Part shown: piece by piece, positions 24,784-31,937 of the stretch
Layout: every line of letters begins with the position of its first letter
Numbering within the stretch: the first letter of the stretch is position 1
Assembly (NCBI GenBank): GCA_016286775.1
Contig: JAEEUA010000010.1
Location: 1-32,081, forward strand
Length of the DNA stretch: 32,081 nucleotides
Origin: Bacteroidales bacterium
GTDB taxonomy: Bacteria; Bacteroidota; Bacteroidia; Bacteroidales; UBA3663
Direction: 5' to 3'
Made by a program: the position numbers and the translations under genes
Notes under the pieces: model-generated
Told to the model about the DNA's origin: nothing
Databases searched by the model: none
What the model saw: the letters and a program-made list of their open reading frames with translations, nothing else

Positions 24784-26157
24784 TCAATAGAAGATTGAAA
24801 CCAGACCGTAACCTACGAGACAGGATACGATAACCGAAATCAGGCCAGGCATCATGAACGAGTGGTTCAGGAGGTACTTGCCGATGACGGTCGTACCCGA
24901 GCGGTCAAAGTTCACCGTGGCAATATCCGAAGGATAGTTGGGGATGAAGAAGTATCCGTAAACCGATGGGAGCAGGCCAAGGAGCACCGGACCTGCGATG
25001 CCGAGAGAGTAAGCCAAAGGAAGCATGGCTACAACGACTGCACCCTGCGAGTTGATGAGTACCGACACAGCAAAGAATGCGAATGCGATGGCCCAGGGAT
25101 ATTCAGCAACGATGTCCTTCAGTCCGGTCTGCATCTCGGTCATATAGTTGCTGAAATACGTATCAGCCAGCCAGGCAATGCCATAGATTGCTACCACAGC
25201 AACCATTCCCGACTGCCAAACGGCGCCTGCAACAGCTTTCTTGGGCTTAGCCTTTGCAAAGAGAATCATAAAGGCTGCGGCTGCAATCATGACAATCTGG
25301 ATGATGAGATTCATCTTCAAGGGCTTGACCTCAGCGGTGCCATCGGCAAGGGTCTTGCCGGTCTCGAAATTGGGACGAATATCAACATCAAGAATCTGGC
25401 AGATAGAGAAGAGAACGATAACGCCGAGAGCGAGAAGGAAGATATATACCGAACGCTTGGCCTCGGGAGTAATCTCCTTGTCGAGCAGGGTGGCAGAGTT
25501 GCCATACATGTACTGATAGAGCTCGGGGTCCTGGCAACGTGCCTGGAACTCGGGATCCTTATCGAGGTCGAGGCCGCGCTTGTAGCTGGCAGCAGCGGCT
25601 GCCATCAGACCGCACAAGCAGGCTGGGATAGTGATGGCGATGACCTGGAGGTTGCTGATGTCAAATCCGTTCGCGGCAGAAATAGTAGTGAACGAAACTA
25701 CAGCAGCTGCGATAGGCGAACAAGTGATACCGACCTGCGAAGCAACAGAAGCGACACCACAAGGACGCTCCGGACGAATACCTTTCTTCAGGGCAATGTC
25801 ACAAATAATGGGCATGAGGGTATAAACCACATGGCCTGTGCCGACAAACACGGTGAGGAAGAAGGTACAGATTGGTGCAAGGAAGGTGATGTTGTTAGGA
25901 TGCTTGCGCAACATCTTCTCTGCAATCTGGATCATCCAGTCCATACCACCGGCAGCCTGCAACATGCCGGCGCAGGTTACAGCTGCAATGATGATGTAGA
26001 TGACATCCGTCGGAGGAGTACCTGGTTTCAGATGGAAACCGAAAACAAGAATAGCCAAGCCAATGCCAGAGATGGCACCCAATGCAAGGCTACCGTAGCG
26101 TGAACCAACATAGAGCGCTCCCAGTACGATGAGCAGCTCAAGAATCATAAGGAACAT
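24784..26157 (-). CDS. Anaerobic C4-dicarboxylate transporter, DcuA/DcuB family
   Basis: This inner-membrane carrier probably exchanges fumarate, malate or aspartate with succinate during anaerobic growth. The 457-residue protein is hydrophobic throughout and has the family pattern in its first half: ELLIVLGALYVGSRYGSLALG, GMLQAAGGMDWMIQIAEKML, TFFLTVFVGTGHVVYTLMPIICDIALKKGIRPERP and SQVGITCSPIAAAVV. A polar central loop contains DVDIRPNFETGKTLADGTAEVKP. The C-terminal half has SQGAVVVAMLPLAYSLGI and YFFIPNYPSDIATVNFDRSGTT. The ATG at 26157 is preceded by a canonical promoter at 26234-26264 with a leader of about 70 bases. DcuA and DcuB cannot be told apart here. Confidence 0.93.
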   Translation of the reverse strand: MFLMILELLIVLGALYVGSRYGSLALGAISGIGLAILVFGFHLKPGTPPTDVIYIIIAAVTCAGMLQAAGGMDWMIQIAEKMLRKHPNNITFLAPICTFFLTVFVGTGHVVYTLMPIICDIALKKGIRPERPCGVASVASQVGITCSPIAAAVVSFTTISAANGFDISNLQVIAITIPACLCGLMAAAAASYKRGLDLDKDPEFQARCQDPELYQYMYGNSATLLDKEITPEAKRSVYIFLLALGVIVLFSICQILDVDIRPNFETGKTLADGTAEVKPLKMNLIIQIVMIAAAAFMILFAKAKPKKAVAGAVWQSGMVAVVAIYGIAWLADTYFSNYMTEMQTGLKDIVAEYPWAIAFAFFAVSVLINSQGAVVVAMLPLAYSLGIAGPVLLGLLPSVYGYFFIPNYPSDIATVNFDRSGTTVIGKYLLNHSFMMPGLISVIVSCLVGYGLVSIFY

Positions 26158-26233
26158 AATAATATAGTTTAAGGTAGAAAAAAGATGAATATGCCAGTTA
26201 CAATTACTCTTATATTTTCACAATTGATTGGTG

Positions 26234-26264
26234 CAAAGATATGTTTTTTCGAGGGAAACTCAAA
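26234..26264 (-). promoter_or_regulatory. Canonical Bacteroidota promoter for the Dcu gene
   Basis: Minus-strand TTTG (26261-26264), exactly 19 bases of spacer, then TATCTTTG (26234-26241) match the consensus TTTG-N19-TAnnTTTG. Predicted transcription start is near 26228. Confidence 0.85.
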
Positions 26265-26323
26265 ATAAATTGTCGATAATTTTGGCGAAATATGTCAAAA
26301 AACATATTTTTCATGCAAAAAGA

Positions 26324-26355
26324 TTTGCTTTTTCTGCAAATTAGGCGTATCTTTG
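26324..26355 (+). promoter_or_regulatory. Canonical Bacteroidota promoter for the MoxR-like ATPase gene
   Basis: TTTG (26324-26327), a 20-base spacer and TATCTTTG (26348-26355) match the consensus. The leader would be about 60 bases. The 266-base divergent gap contains little else that I can identify. Confidence 0.85.
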
Positions 26356-26423
26356 CACCCCTAAAAAAGAAATAGGAGAAACAACAATCAGCTGAACAGA
26401 GTACACATTAATATATTATACAA

Positions 26424-27527
26424 ATGGGTATCAACATCACAACACAGGAACTGCTGGAAATCCTCGACCATACCCCAGCCACACAGAACATCATGCTGGT
26501 GGGGAGACATGGCATCGGCAAAAGTGAGATCCTCACGCAGTATTTCGCAGCGAAAGGCATGAAGGTGGTAGCCCTCTTCCTGGGACAGATGTCCGATCCG
26601 GGCGACCTGATCGGACTGCCCTCGAAAGCAGAATATGCAACCGGCAAGGCCGCGGGCAACGTAGCACTCCGCACCGAATTCATTCCACCCTACTGGTGGC
26701 CCCTCAACAACGAACCCATCGTCCTCTTTCTGGACGAACTGAATCGCGCCCGCCCAGAGGTATTGCAGACAATCATGGACCTCGCCCTGAACCGCAAACT
26801 GGCCAGCAGGCTGTTGCCCGAAGGGTCACGCATCATCTCGGCTGTCAATGCCGGCGAAGAATATCAGCTCACCGACCTGGATCCGGCTCTCGTCTCGCGA
26901 TTCAACATCTACAATTTCCGTCCCACTGTCAACGAATGGCTGCTATGGGCCGAGAAGGAGAAGCTCGATTACCGTGTGATTGATTTCATTCAGAATGAAG
27001 GCGTCTGGCTCGACGGAAACGAAGGACAGAAGACTGGCATCGACACGGGACTCGATAAGAGCCCCGATCGCCGTGCCTGGAAGAAGGTGTCCGATGTGAT
27101 TGTTGGCGTCGAGAATCTCTCCGATCTTCACAGGAAACTCGTGGCAGGTATAGTTGGACCTGCCGCCACCAGCCGTTTCTTCGGTTCCATCACAGGCAAC
27201 AAGGTGCTGTCGGGCATGGAGGTGCTGCTCAACTTCGACAAGGTCCGATTAGTGCTCGTCAAGTACAAGCTCCATCAGTTCGCCATCGTCAACGACGGTG
27301 TGTTCCGTTTTCTCGAAGCCGGAGACATCAAGTCCGGGGACATCGCGACCATCACCAACAACCTACAGGCCTATTATACGCTGCTCGAAAAGACCAAGAA
27401 TCAGGAAGCTATCGCCCATTTCGCCTCTGTCTTCGAAAAGAACGCCTACCCCAAGGCCATCCTTTTCATTCTCGACAATACGCCGACGATCTACGACAAG
27501 CTGATGAAATTCATCACTACCCTTTAG
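26424..27527 (+). CDS. MoxR-like AAA ATPase
   Basis: This 367-residue ATPase probably acts as a chaperone that remodels or activates a protein partner. Walker A is GRHGIGKS (27-34), a loop MSDPGDLIGLP follows (56-66), Walker B is VLFLDELNRA (100-109), sensor 1 is in SAVNAG (Asn142), and a conserved Arg sits in LVSRF (Arg159). A lid region extends beyond residue 200. MoxR-type ATPases are usually encoded beside a von Willebrand factor A-domain partner; here the next gene is DUF3109 and no such partner is in the window. It has its own promoter, and 42 bases separate it from the next gene. Confidence 0.88.
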   Translation: MGINITTQELLEILDHTPATQNIMLVGRHGIGKSEILTQYFAAKGMKVVALFLGQMSDPGDLIGLPSKAEYATGKAAGNVALRTEFIPPYWWPLNNEPIVLFLDELNRARPEVLQTIMDLALNRKLASRLLPEGSRIISAVNAGEEYQLTDLDPALVSRFNIYNFRPTVNEWLLWAEKEKLDYRVIDFIQNEGVWLDGNEGQKTGIDTGLDKSPDRRAWKKVSDVIVGVENLSDLHRKLVAGIVGPAATSRFFGSITGNKVLSGMEVLLNFDKVRLVLVKYKLHQFAIVNDGVFRFLEAGDIKSGDIATITNNLQAYYTLLEKTKNQEAIAHFASVFEKNAYPKAILFILDNTPTIYDKLMKFITTL

Positions 27528-27538
27528 TCCCCATACTG

Positions 27539-27566
27539 TTAATTATTAATTGTTAATTGTTAATTG
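27539..27566 (+). repeat. Four-copy TTAATTG heptamer array upstream of the DUF3109 gene
   Basis: Four exact-length units read TTAATTA, TTAATTG, TTAATTG and TTAATTG, with no interruption. The last TTG is in frame with the DUF3109 gene two codons before its ATG. Confidence 0.92.
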
Positions 27567-27569
27567 GAC

Positions 27570-28211
27570 ATGGTTCACATCGGCGACACCTTAGTTAGCG
27601 AAGATGTTCTCGCAGAGGCCTTCTGCTGCGACCTGAGCGTATGCAAGGGCAACTGCTGCAATAGCGAAGGCGAAAGCGGAGCGCCCCTCGACGAGGACGA
27701 GCTCAAGGCCATGGAGGAGGTCATCCCGATCGTATGGGACGATCTTACCCCTCGTGCACAGAAGACGATACAAGAAACGGGGGCCTACTTCAAGGACAAG
27801 GCAGGCGACTGGGTCACCAACGTTGTCGATGGACACGACTGCGTGTTCTGCACCTACAACGACGCCCAGGTGGACCCACCGCTCAAGGGAGCCTGCCTTT
27901 GCGCCATTGAAAAGGCGTTCCGAGAAGGCAAATTCCAGACATTGCCCGGCTATCGCAACGGCACCGAACCCTTCCTGAAGCCCATCTCATGCCAGCTCTA
28001 CCCCATCCGCCTCAAGAAGATTGGAGAATACACGGCCGTGAACTACGACAAGCAGCCCGACATGTGCGGATGCGCCCGGAAACTGGGCCGAAAGAAAGGC
28101 ATCCGCATCTACCAGTGCGTTCGCGACGGCCTGCTTCGCAGATTTGGCAAGGAGTGGTACGATGAACTGGAAATCTGCGCCGTTGAAATGAAAAAAATCG
28201 GCCTGATATGA
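27570..28211 (+). CDS. DUF3109 family cysteine-rich protein
   Basis: This 213-residue protein carries 14 cysteines. They cluster as FCCDLSVCKGNCC (18-30), DCVFCTYN (90-97), GACLCAIE, SCQLYP (Cys141), MCGCARK (165-171) and YQC (Cys183). The spacing suggests one or more metal sites, zinc or iron-sulfur, resembling the YkgJ/UPF0153-type zinc or iron-chelate-binding family. DUF3109 is the family I recognise, and its role is not established. I chose the ATG at 27570; a TTG two codons upstream is the end of the heptamer array. A strong terminator follows the gene. Confidence 0.82.
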   Translation: MVHIGDTLVSEDVLAEAFCCDLSVCKGNCCNSEGESGAPLDEDELKAMEEVIPIVWDDLTPRAQKTIQETGAYFKDKAGDWVTNVVDGHDCVFCTYNDAQVDPPLKGACLCAIEKAFREGKFQTLPGYRNGTEPFLKPISCQLYPIRLKKIGEYTAVNYDKQPDMCGCARKLGRKKGIRIYQCVRDGLLRRFGKEWYDELEICAVEMKKIGLI

Positions 28212-28240
28212 ACAAAATTGAACAAAAAGACAGAAAAATC

Positions 28241-28274
28241 GCCCTGTTTTCGCAAAAAACGGGGCATTTTTTTT
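28241..28274 (+). terminator. Intrinsic terminator after the DUF3109 gene
   Basis: A ten-pair stem, GCCCTGTTTT (28241-28250) with AAAACGGGGC (28256-28265) and one G-T pair, has a five-base loop and is followed by eight Ts (28267-28274). Confidence 0.9.
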
Positions 28275-28302
28275 GAGAATTCTAAAAAAGTAGCTATCTT
28301 CG
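28272..28302 (+). promoter_or_regulatory. Promoter for the zapB-like/zapA unit
   Basis: TTTG (28272-28275), a 19-base spacer and TATCTTCG (28295-28302, one change from TAnnTTTG) match the consensus. The -33 element reuses the end of the preceding terminator's T-tract. Confidence 0.75.
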
Positions 28303-28318
28303 CACACAATTTTATGTC

Positions 28319-28618
28319 ATGAGTATAGACTTTCGCAGACTGACCAGCGACTTGCGTTTGCTGATAGACCGGCTCAAGAATCGTTGTCTTGAGGCAGAGG
28401 CCCATGTTTCAGACCTGCAACAACAGCTCCAGGACCTGCAGGCCCAGTACAAGCAGCTGGAGAAGGAGAAAGCCGAACTCGACAGAAAATACGAGAATCT
28501 TCGTTCTGGGCTGGCTGCAACGGGTGGCAATCCCGAGCAGGTGGAACAGCTGAAGAATCTTTACCTCGCCATGGTAAGCGAGATAGATGCTTGCATCGAA
28601 ACGTTGCAACATGGATAA
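28319..28618 (+). CDS. ZapB-like coiled-coil protein encoded before zapA
   Basis: This 99-residue protein is mostly one coiled coil (about residues 15-66: RLLIDRLKNRCLEAEAHVSDL onwards, Leu/Gln/Glu heptads). A short linker (AATGGNPEQ) and an amphipathic end helix follow. I chose the ATG at 28319; an ATG five bases upstream is closed by a stop. The last eight bases overlap the zapA start (ATGGATAA), which implies translational coupling. Size, coiled-coil character and adjacency to zapA suggest a Z-ring accessory protein functionally like ZapB, but there is no sequence identity that I can claim. Confidence 0.75.
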   Translation: MSIDFRRLTSDLRLLIDRLKNRCLEAEAHVSDLQQQLQDLQAQYKQLEKEKAELDRKYENLRSGLAATGGNPEQVEQLKNLYLAMVSEIDACIETLQHG

Positions 28619-28919
28619 GAAGATCAGAATCAATATACAGGTCGGGGAGTCATTCTACCCCCTGCGGGTCGACCCCAAGGAAGAACCCCTCTTCCGCGAA
28701 GCCGCCCGCCTGGTGAACCGAAGACTCATTGCCTATAGTACCAAATTCCGAGGATCTCACCTCCCCTCCGAAAAGGTTTTGGCCATGGTAGCCATCGATT
28801 TGGCGTTGCTGTGCCAAAAATACGAGTACAATGCCAACGCTGAGGCCACCGAAGCCAATTTGGCCAACATTGTAGCAGACTTGCAGGAGTTCCTTGGAGA
28901 GGAATCCACTCAGTCGTAA
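28611..28919 (+). CDS. zapA: Cell division protein ZapA
   Basis: ZapA binds and bundles FtsZ filaments at the septum. The 102-residue product has the family's N-terminal beta-strand segment (KKIRINIQVGESFYPLRVDPKEEPLFREAARLVNRRL) and a C-terminal helix for dimerisation (VLAMVAIDLALLCQKYEYNANAEATEANL). I chose the ATG at 28611 because it matches the usual ZapA N-terminus; an in-frame ATG at 28587 would add eight residues lying inside the upstream gene. The probable 6S RNA and RNase Y gene follow. Confidence 0.88.
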   Translation: MDKKIRINIQVGESFYPLRVDPKEEPLFREAARLVNRRLIAYSTKFRGSHLPSEKVLAMVAIDLALLCQKYEYNANAEATEANLANIVADLQEFLGEESTQS

Positions 28920-29042
28920 GCCCTTGGCGGGTATTATGCTTGGGCTGAAGACCTTTCATCCTATCCCCTTTTCCATTCAGCATCCATCGCTTACCGGCAT
29001 CTCCTTCAGGAGATTGTCGGCGTTGCTGCATCTGCATACTTT
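28916..29042 (+). ncRNA. ssrS: Probable 6S RNA (ssrS) between zapA and rny
   Basis: The 159-base gap between zapA and rny can fold into an elongated structure. The closing arms are GTAT (28931-28934) and ATGC (28936-28939), pairing with ATAC (29036-29039) and GCAT (29028-29031). GCTGAA (28944-28949) pairs with TTCAGC (28976-28981). A strong hairpin lies at 28994-29020 with loop ttca (29005-29008). From memory, 6S RNA is found next to zapA in many bacteria, including Bacteroidales where rny follows. Ends are approximate, and I did not identify a dedicated promoter. Confidence 0.5.
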
Positions 29043-29078
29043 TAACTCAATTATATACAATCAATCCCCATCTCATCA

Positions 29079-30614
29079 ATGATTTATTACATCTTAGCAG
29101 CGATCATCGGTTTCGTCCTTGGAGGCGCCATCGTATTCGCAATATGGAACAAGTTCCTGGGCAAGACCCTCAAGAAGACCTTGGCTGAGGCCGAAAAGGA
29201 AGGTGAGCTCCTGAAGGAGCAGAAGCTTGTCGAGGCAAAGGAAAAGATCAGCCGTATGCAGAGCGAGCTCGATCGCCAGGCCAATCAACGCAACCAGAAG
29301 ATTCAGCAGAACGAGCAGCGCATCAAGCAGCAGCAACAGCAGCTTCAGCAGAAGCAGAGTGAACTGGACCGCCGGCTCAACGACAACGAGAACACCCGCC
29401 AGAATCTGCAGAAACAGCTCGACATCGTCGAGCAGAAGAAGAAAGAGGCCGAGGCACTTCTGGCTGAAGGGCGCAAGATGCTCGAGCAGATTGCCGGTCT
29501 GAGTGCCGAAGAAGCCAAGAAGAACCTCATCGAAGGCCTCAAGGACGAGGCAAAGACCGAGGCAGCCAGCTACATCAACGAAATCATGGACGATGCCCGC
29601 ATGACCGCCAACAAGGAGGCCAAGTCAATCGTTATCAAGACCATCCAGCGTGTAGCCACTGAAACAGCTGTCGAGAACTCTGTCACCGTCTTCCACATCG
29701 ATTCGGACGAAGTGAAGGGCCGCATCATCGGTCGCGAAGGCCGTAACATCCGCGCCCTCGAAGCAGCTACAGGTGTCGAAGTTGTCGTTGACGACACACC
29801 CGAAGCCATCGTCCTCTCCTGCTTTGACCCCGTGCGCCGCGAGGTGGCCCGCCTGGCCCTGCATCAGCTGGTGCTCGACGGACGCATCCATCCCGCCCGT
29901 ATCGAGGAAGTGGTGGCCAAGGTTCGGAAGCAGCTCGAAGAAGAGATCATCGAGACCGGCAAGCGCACCTGTATCGACATGGGCGTTCATGGACTCCACC
30001 CCGAACTGATTCGCATGATTGGCAAGATGAAGTATCGTTCGTCCTACGGGCAGAACCTCCTCCAGCATGCCCGCGAAACCGCCAACCTCTGCGCCATCAT
30101 GGCTGCCGAACTCGGACTGAACGTCAAGAAGGCACGCCGCGCAGGCCTCCTCCACGACATCGGCAAAGTACCCGACGACGAACCCGAACTGCCGCATGCT
30201 GTGCTCGGTGCAAAGATAGCCGAGGAATACAAGGAGAAGCCCGACATCGTGAATGCCATTGCCGCTCACCACGAGGAATGCGAGATGACCTCCATCATCG
30301 CCCCCATTGTGCAGATCTGCGATGCCATCTCGGGCGCCCGTCCCGGTGCTCGTCGTGAGATTGTCGAGGCATACATCAAACGCCTCAACGACCTCGAGAA
30401 CCTCGCCCAGTCCTATCCCGGTGTGGTCAAGTCGTATGCCATCCAGGCTGGCCGCGAACTGCGTGTCATCGTGGGTGCCGACAAGATCAGCGATGCCGAA
30501 GCCGAGAAGCTTTCGGCTGATATTGCTCGCAAGATCCAGACCGAGATGACCTATCCCGGCCAGGTCAAGATTACCGTGATCCGCGAAACCCGTTCTGTCG
30601 CTTATGCCAAATAA
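29079..30614 (+). CDS. rny: Ribonuclease Y
   Basis: RNase Y is a membrane-anchored endoribonuclease that starts mRNA decay and processing. The 511-residue product has an N-terminal membrane segment (2-22) and a long Gln/Glu/Lys-rich coiled coil (about 25-180, with QQQQ runs near 85-91). A KH domain follows with [15 protein letters not shown] (214-228), then an HD domain with metal-binding His359-Asp360 in [19 protein letters not shown] and the downstream AAHHEE. The ATG at 29079 follows the probable 6S RNA. The next gene encodes RicT, whose Bacillus homologue works with RNase Y. Confidence 0.96.
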   Translation: MIYYILAAIIGFVLGGAIVFAIWNKFLGKTLKKTLAEAEKEGELLKEQKLVEAKEKISRMQSELDRQANQRNQKIQQNEQRIKQQQQQLQQKQSELDRRLNDNENTRQNLQKQLDIVEQKKKEAEALLAEGRKMLEQIAGLSAEEAKKNLIEGLKDEAKTEAASYINEIMDDARMTANKEAKSIVIKTIQRVATETAVENSVTVFHIDSDEVKGRIIGREGRNIRALEAATGVEVVVDDTPEAIVLSCFDPVRREVARLALHQLVLDGRIHPARIEEVVAKVRKQLEEEIIETGKRTCIDMGVHGLHPELIRMIGKMKYRSSYGQNLLQHARETANLCAIMAAELGLNVKKARRAGLLHDIGKVPDDEPELPHAVLGAKIAEEYKEKPDIVNAIAAHHEECEMTSIIAPIVQICDAISGARPGARREIVEAYIKRLNDLENLAQSYPGVVKSYAIQAGRELRVIVGADKISDAEAEKLSADIARKIQTEMTYPGQVKITVIRETRSVAYAK

Positions 30615-30653
30615 TCCCGGAAGGGAATTGAAGGGCCTAAACTCCCCCACAAT

Positions 30654-31937
30654 ATGGCAAAAAAAGAAATCGAATACATCGACGCCATAGAACCCTACGA
30701 GGTTTTCCAGTCGGAACCCAGCCAGAAGGATTCGGACGACCGCCGAAGCCTCTGCCAGGCCTGCCGGCAGAACAAGCCTCAGATGGTCTTTGACTACATG
30801 GACGATGCTCCCGAGCTGGTTCACGAATGGCCGTATGTCGAGGTTCAGTTCAAGAATACCCGAAAAGGCTACTACCTCAACTCCGAGAACCTGGACCTGC
30901 ACAAGGGAGATATCGTGGCTGTCGAAGGAAATCCGGGACATGACATTGGCGAGGTGACACTCACCGGCTACCTGGTGCATCTTCAGATGAAGAAGTGCAA
31001 TTTCCACTTCGATTCCCCCGATGCCCAGAAGAAAGTCTTCCGCCTTGCCCGCGAGAACGACATGGAACGCTACCGCGAGGCCAAGGCACGCGAACAGGAG
31101 ACCATGCTGCGCAGCCGGCAGATAGCCGAAGGGCTCGGCCTCGAGATGAAGATTGGCGACGTAGAGTTCCAGGGAGATGGACAGAAGGCCATCTTCTATT
31201 ACATCGCCGATGGTCGTGTGGACTTTCGTCAGCTCATCAAGGATCTGGCAGCAGCCTTCAAGGTGCGCATCGAGATGAAGCAGATTGGTGCACGCCAGGA
31301 GGCCGGGCGTATCGGAGGCATCGGCCCCTGTGGCCGTGAGCTTTGCTGCGCCAAGTGGCAGACACGTTTCCAGTCGGTTGGAACGGCTGCCGCCCGATTC
31401 CAGGACCTCTCCCTGAATCCCCAGAAACTCGCTGGCCAATGCGCCAAGCTGAAGTGCTGCCTCAATTACGAGGTGGACTGCTATATGGAAGCCTCGAAGG
31501 AGATTCCCGGCAAGGACATCGTCCTCTACACCGCATCCGGCGAATACCACCAGTTCAAGGTGGATACCCTGGCGCACAAATGCACCTATTCGACCGGTCG
31601 GGAAGGCGGCTTCAATCTGGTTACCATTTCGGCGCAACGCGCCTTCGATGTCTATCACATGAACAAGCGTGGCGAAAAACCCGAGAAACTCGACATCGGC
31701 GAAGATGAAGCCACCAGCAGCCCGGAATTTACCGATGGTGTCGGCGATGAAGCTCTCAACCGCTTCGACAGGACCAAGAAAAAGAAGAAGCGCGCTAACA
31801 AGAACCACAACAATGACAAGAAACAGCAGGAAAATGGTTTCCAGGGCAGTCCGTCGAATGGCAATGGTGCTTATAGCGGCGGCAGCAACGACGATACCGA
31901 GCGCATGCAGCGACCAAGAGGACGGAACGGAGCCTGA
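30654..31937 (+). CDS. ricT: RicT/YaaT-like PSP1-domain iron-sulfur protein
   Basis: In Bacillus subtilis RicT (YaaT) is part of the RicAFT complex, which carries [4Fe-4S] clusters and directs RNase Y maturation of mRNAs. The 427-residue product has the PSP1 core (VEVQFKNTRKGYYL, RQIAEGLGLEMKIGDVEFQGDGQKAIFYYIADGRVDFRQL). It keeps the cysteine pattern GPCGRELCC (Cys226, 231, 232) and GQCAKLKCCLNYE (Cys263, 268, 269), which matches the cluster-binding region of YaaT. An extra N-terminal pair, LCQAC (Cys34, Cys37), is present. The last 54 residues are a low-complexity Lys/Asn/Gly tail that overlaps the next gene in another frame. It lies 39 bases after rny. Confidence 0.92.
   Translation: MAKKEIEYIDAIEPYEVFQSEPSQKDSDDRRSLCQACRQNKPQMVFDYMDDAPELVHEWPYVEVQFKNTRKGYYLNSENLDLHKGDIVAVEGNPGHDIGEVTLTGYLVHLQMKKCNFHFDSPDAQKKVFRLARENDMERYREAKAREQETMLRSRQIAEGLGLEMKIGDVEFQGDGQKAIFYYIADGRVDFRQLIKDLAAAFKVRIEMKQIGARQEAGRIGGIGPCGRELCCAKWQTRFQSVGTAAARFQDLSLNPQKLAGQCAKLKCCLNYEVDCYMEASKEIPGKDIVLYTASGEYHQFKVDTLAHKCTYSTGREGGFNLVTISAQRAFDVYHMNKRGEKPEKLDIGEDEATSSPEFTDGVGDEALNRFDRTKKKKKRANKNHNNDKKQQENGFQGSPSNGNGAYSGGSNDDTERMQRPRGRNGA

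Noticed and set aside
24862-26103. A 413-codon plus-strand open frame
   Set aside because: It is antisense to the Dcu-family transporter and very polar, as expected for the complement of a membrane protein gene.
28587-28610. Upstream ATG for zapA
   Set aside because: It would add eight residues from inside the preceding gene, while ATG 28611 gives the normal ZapA N-terminus.
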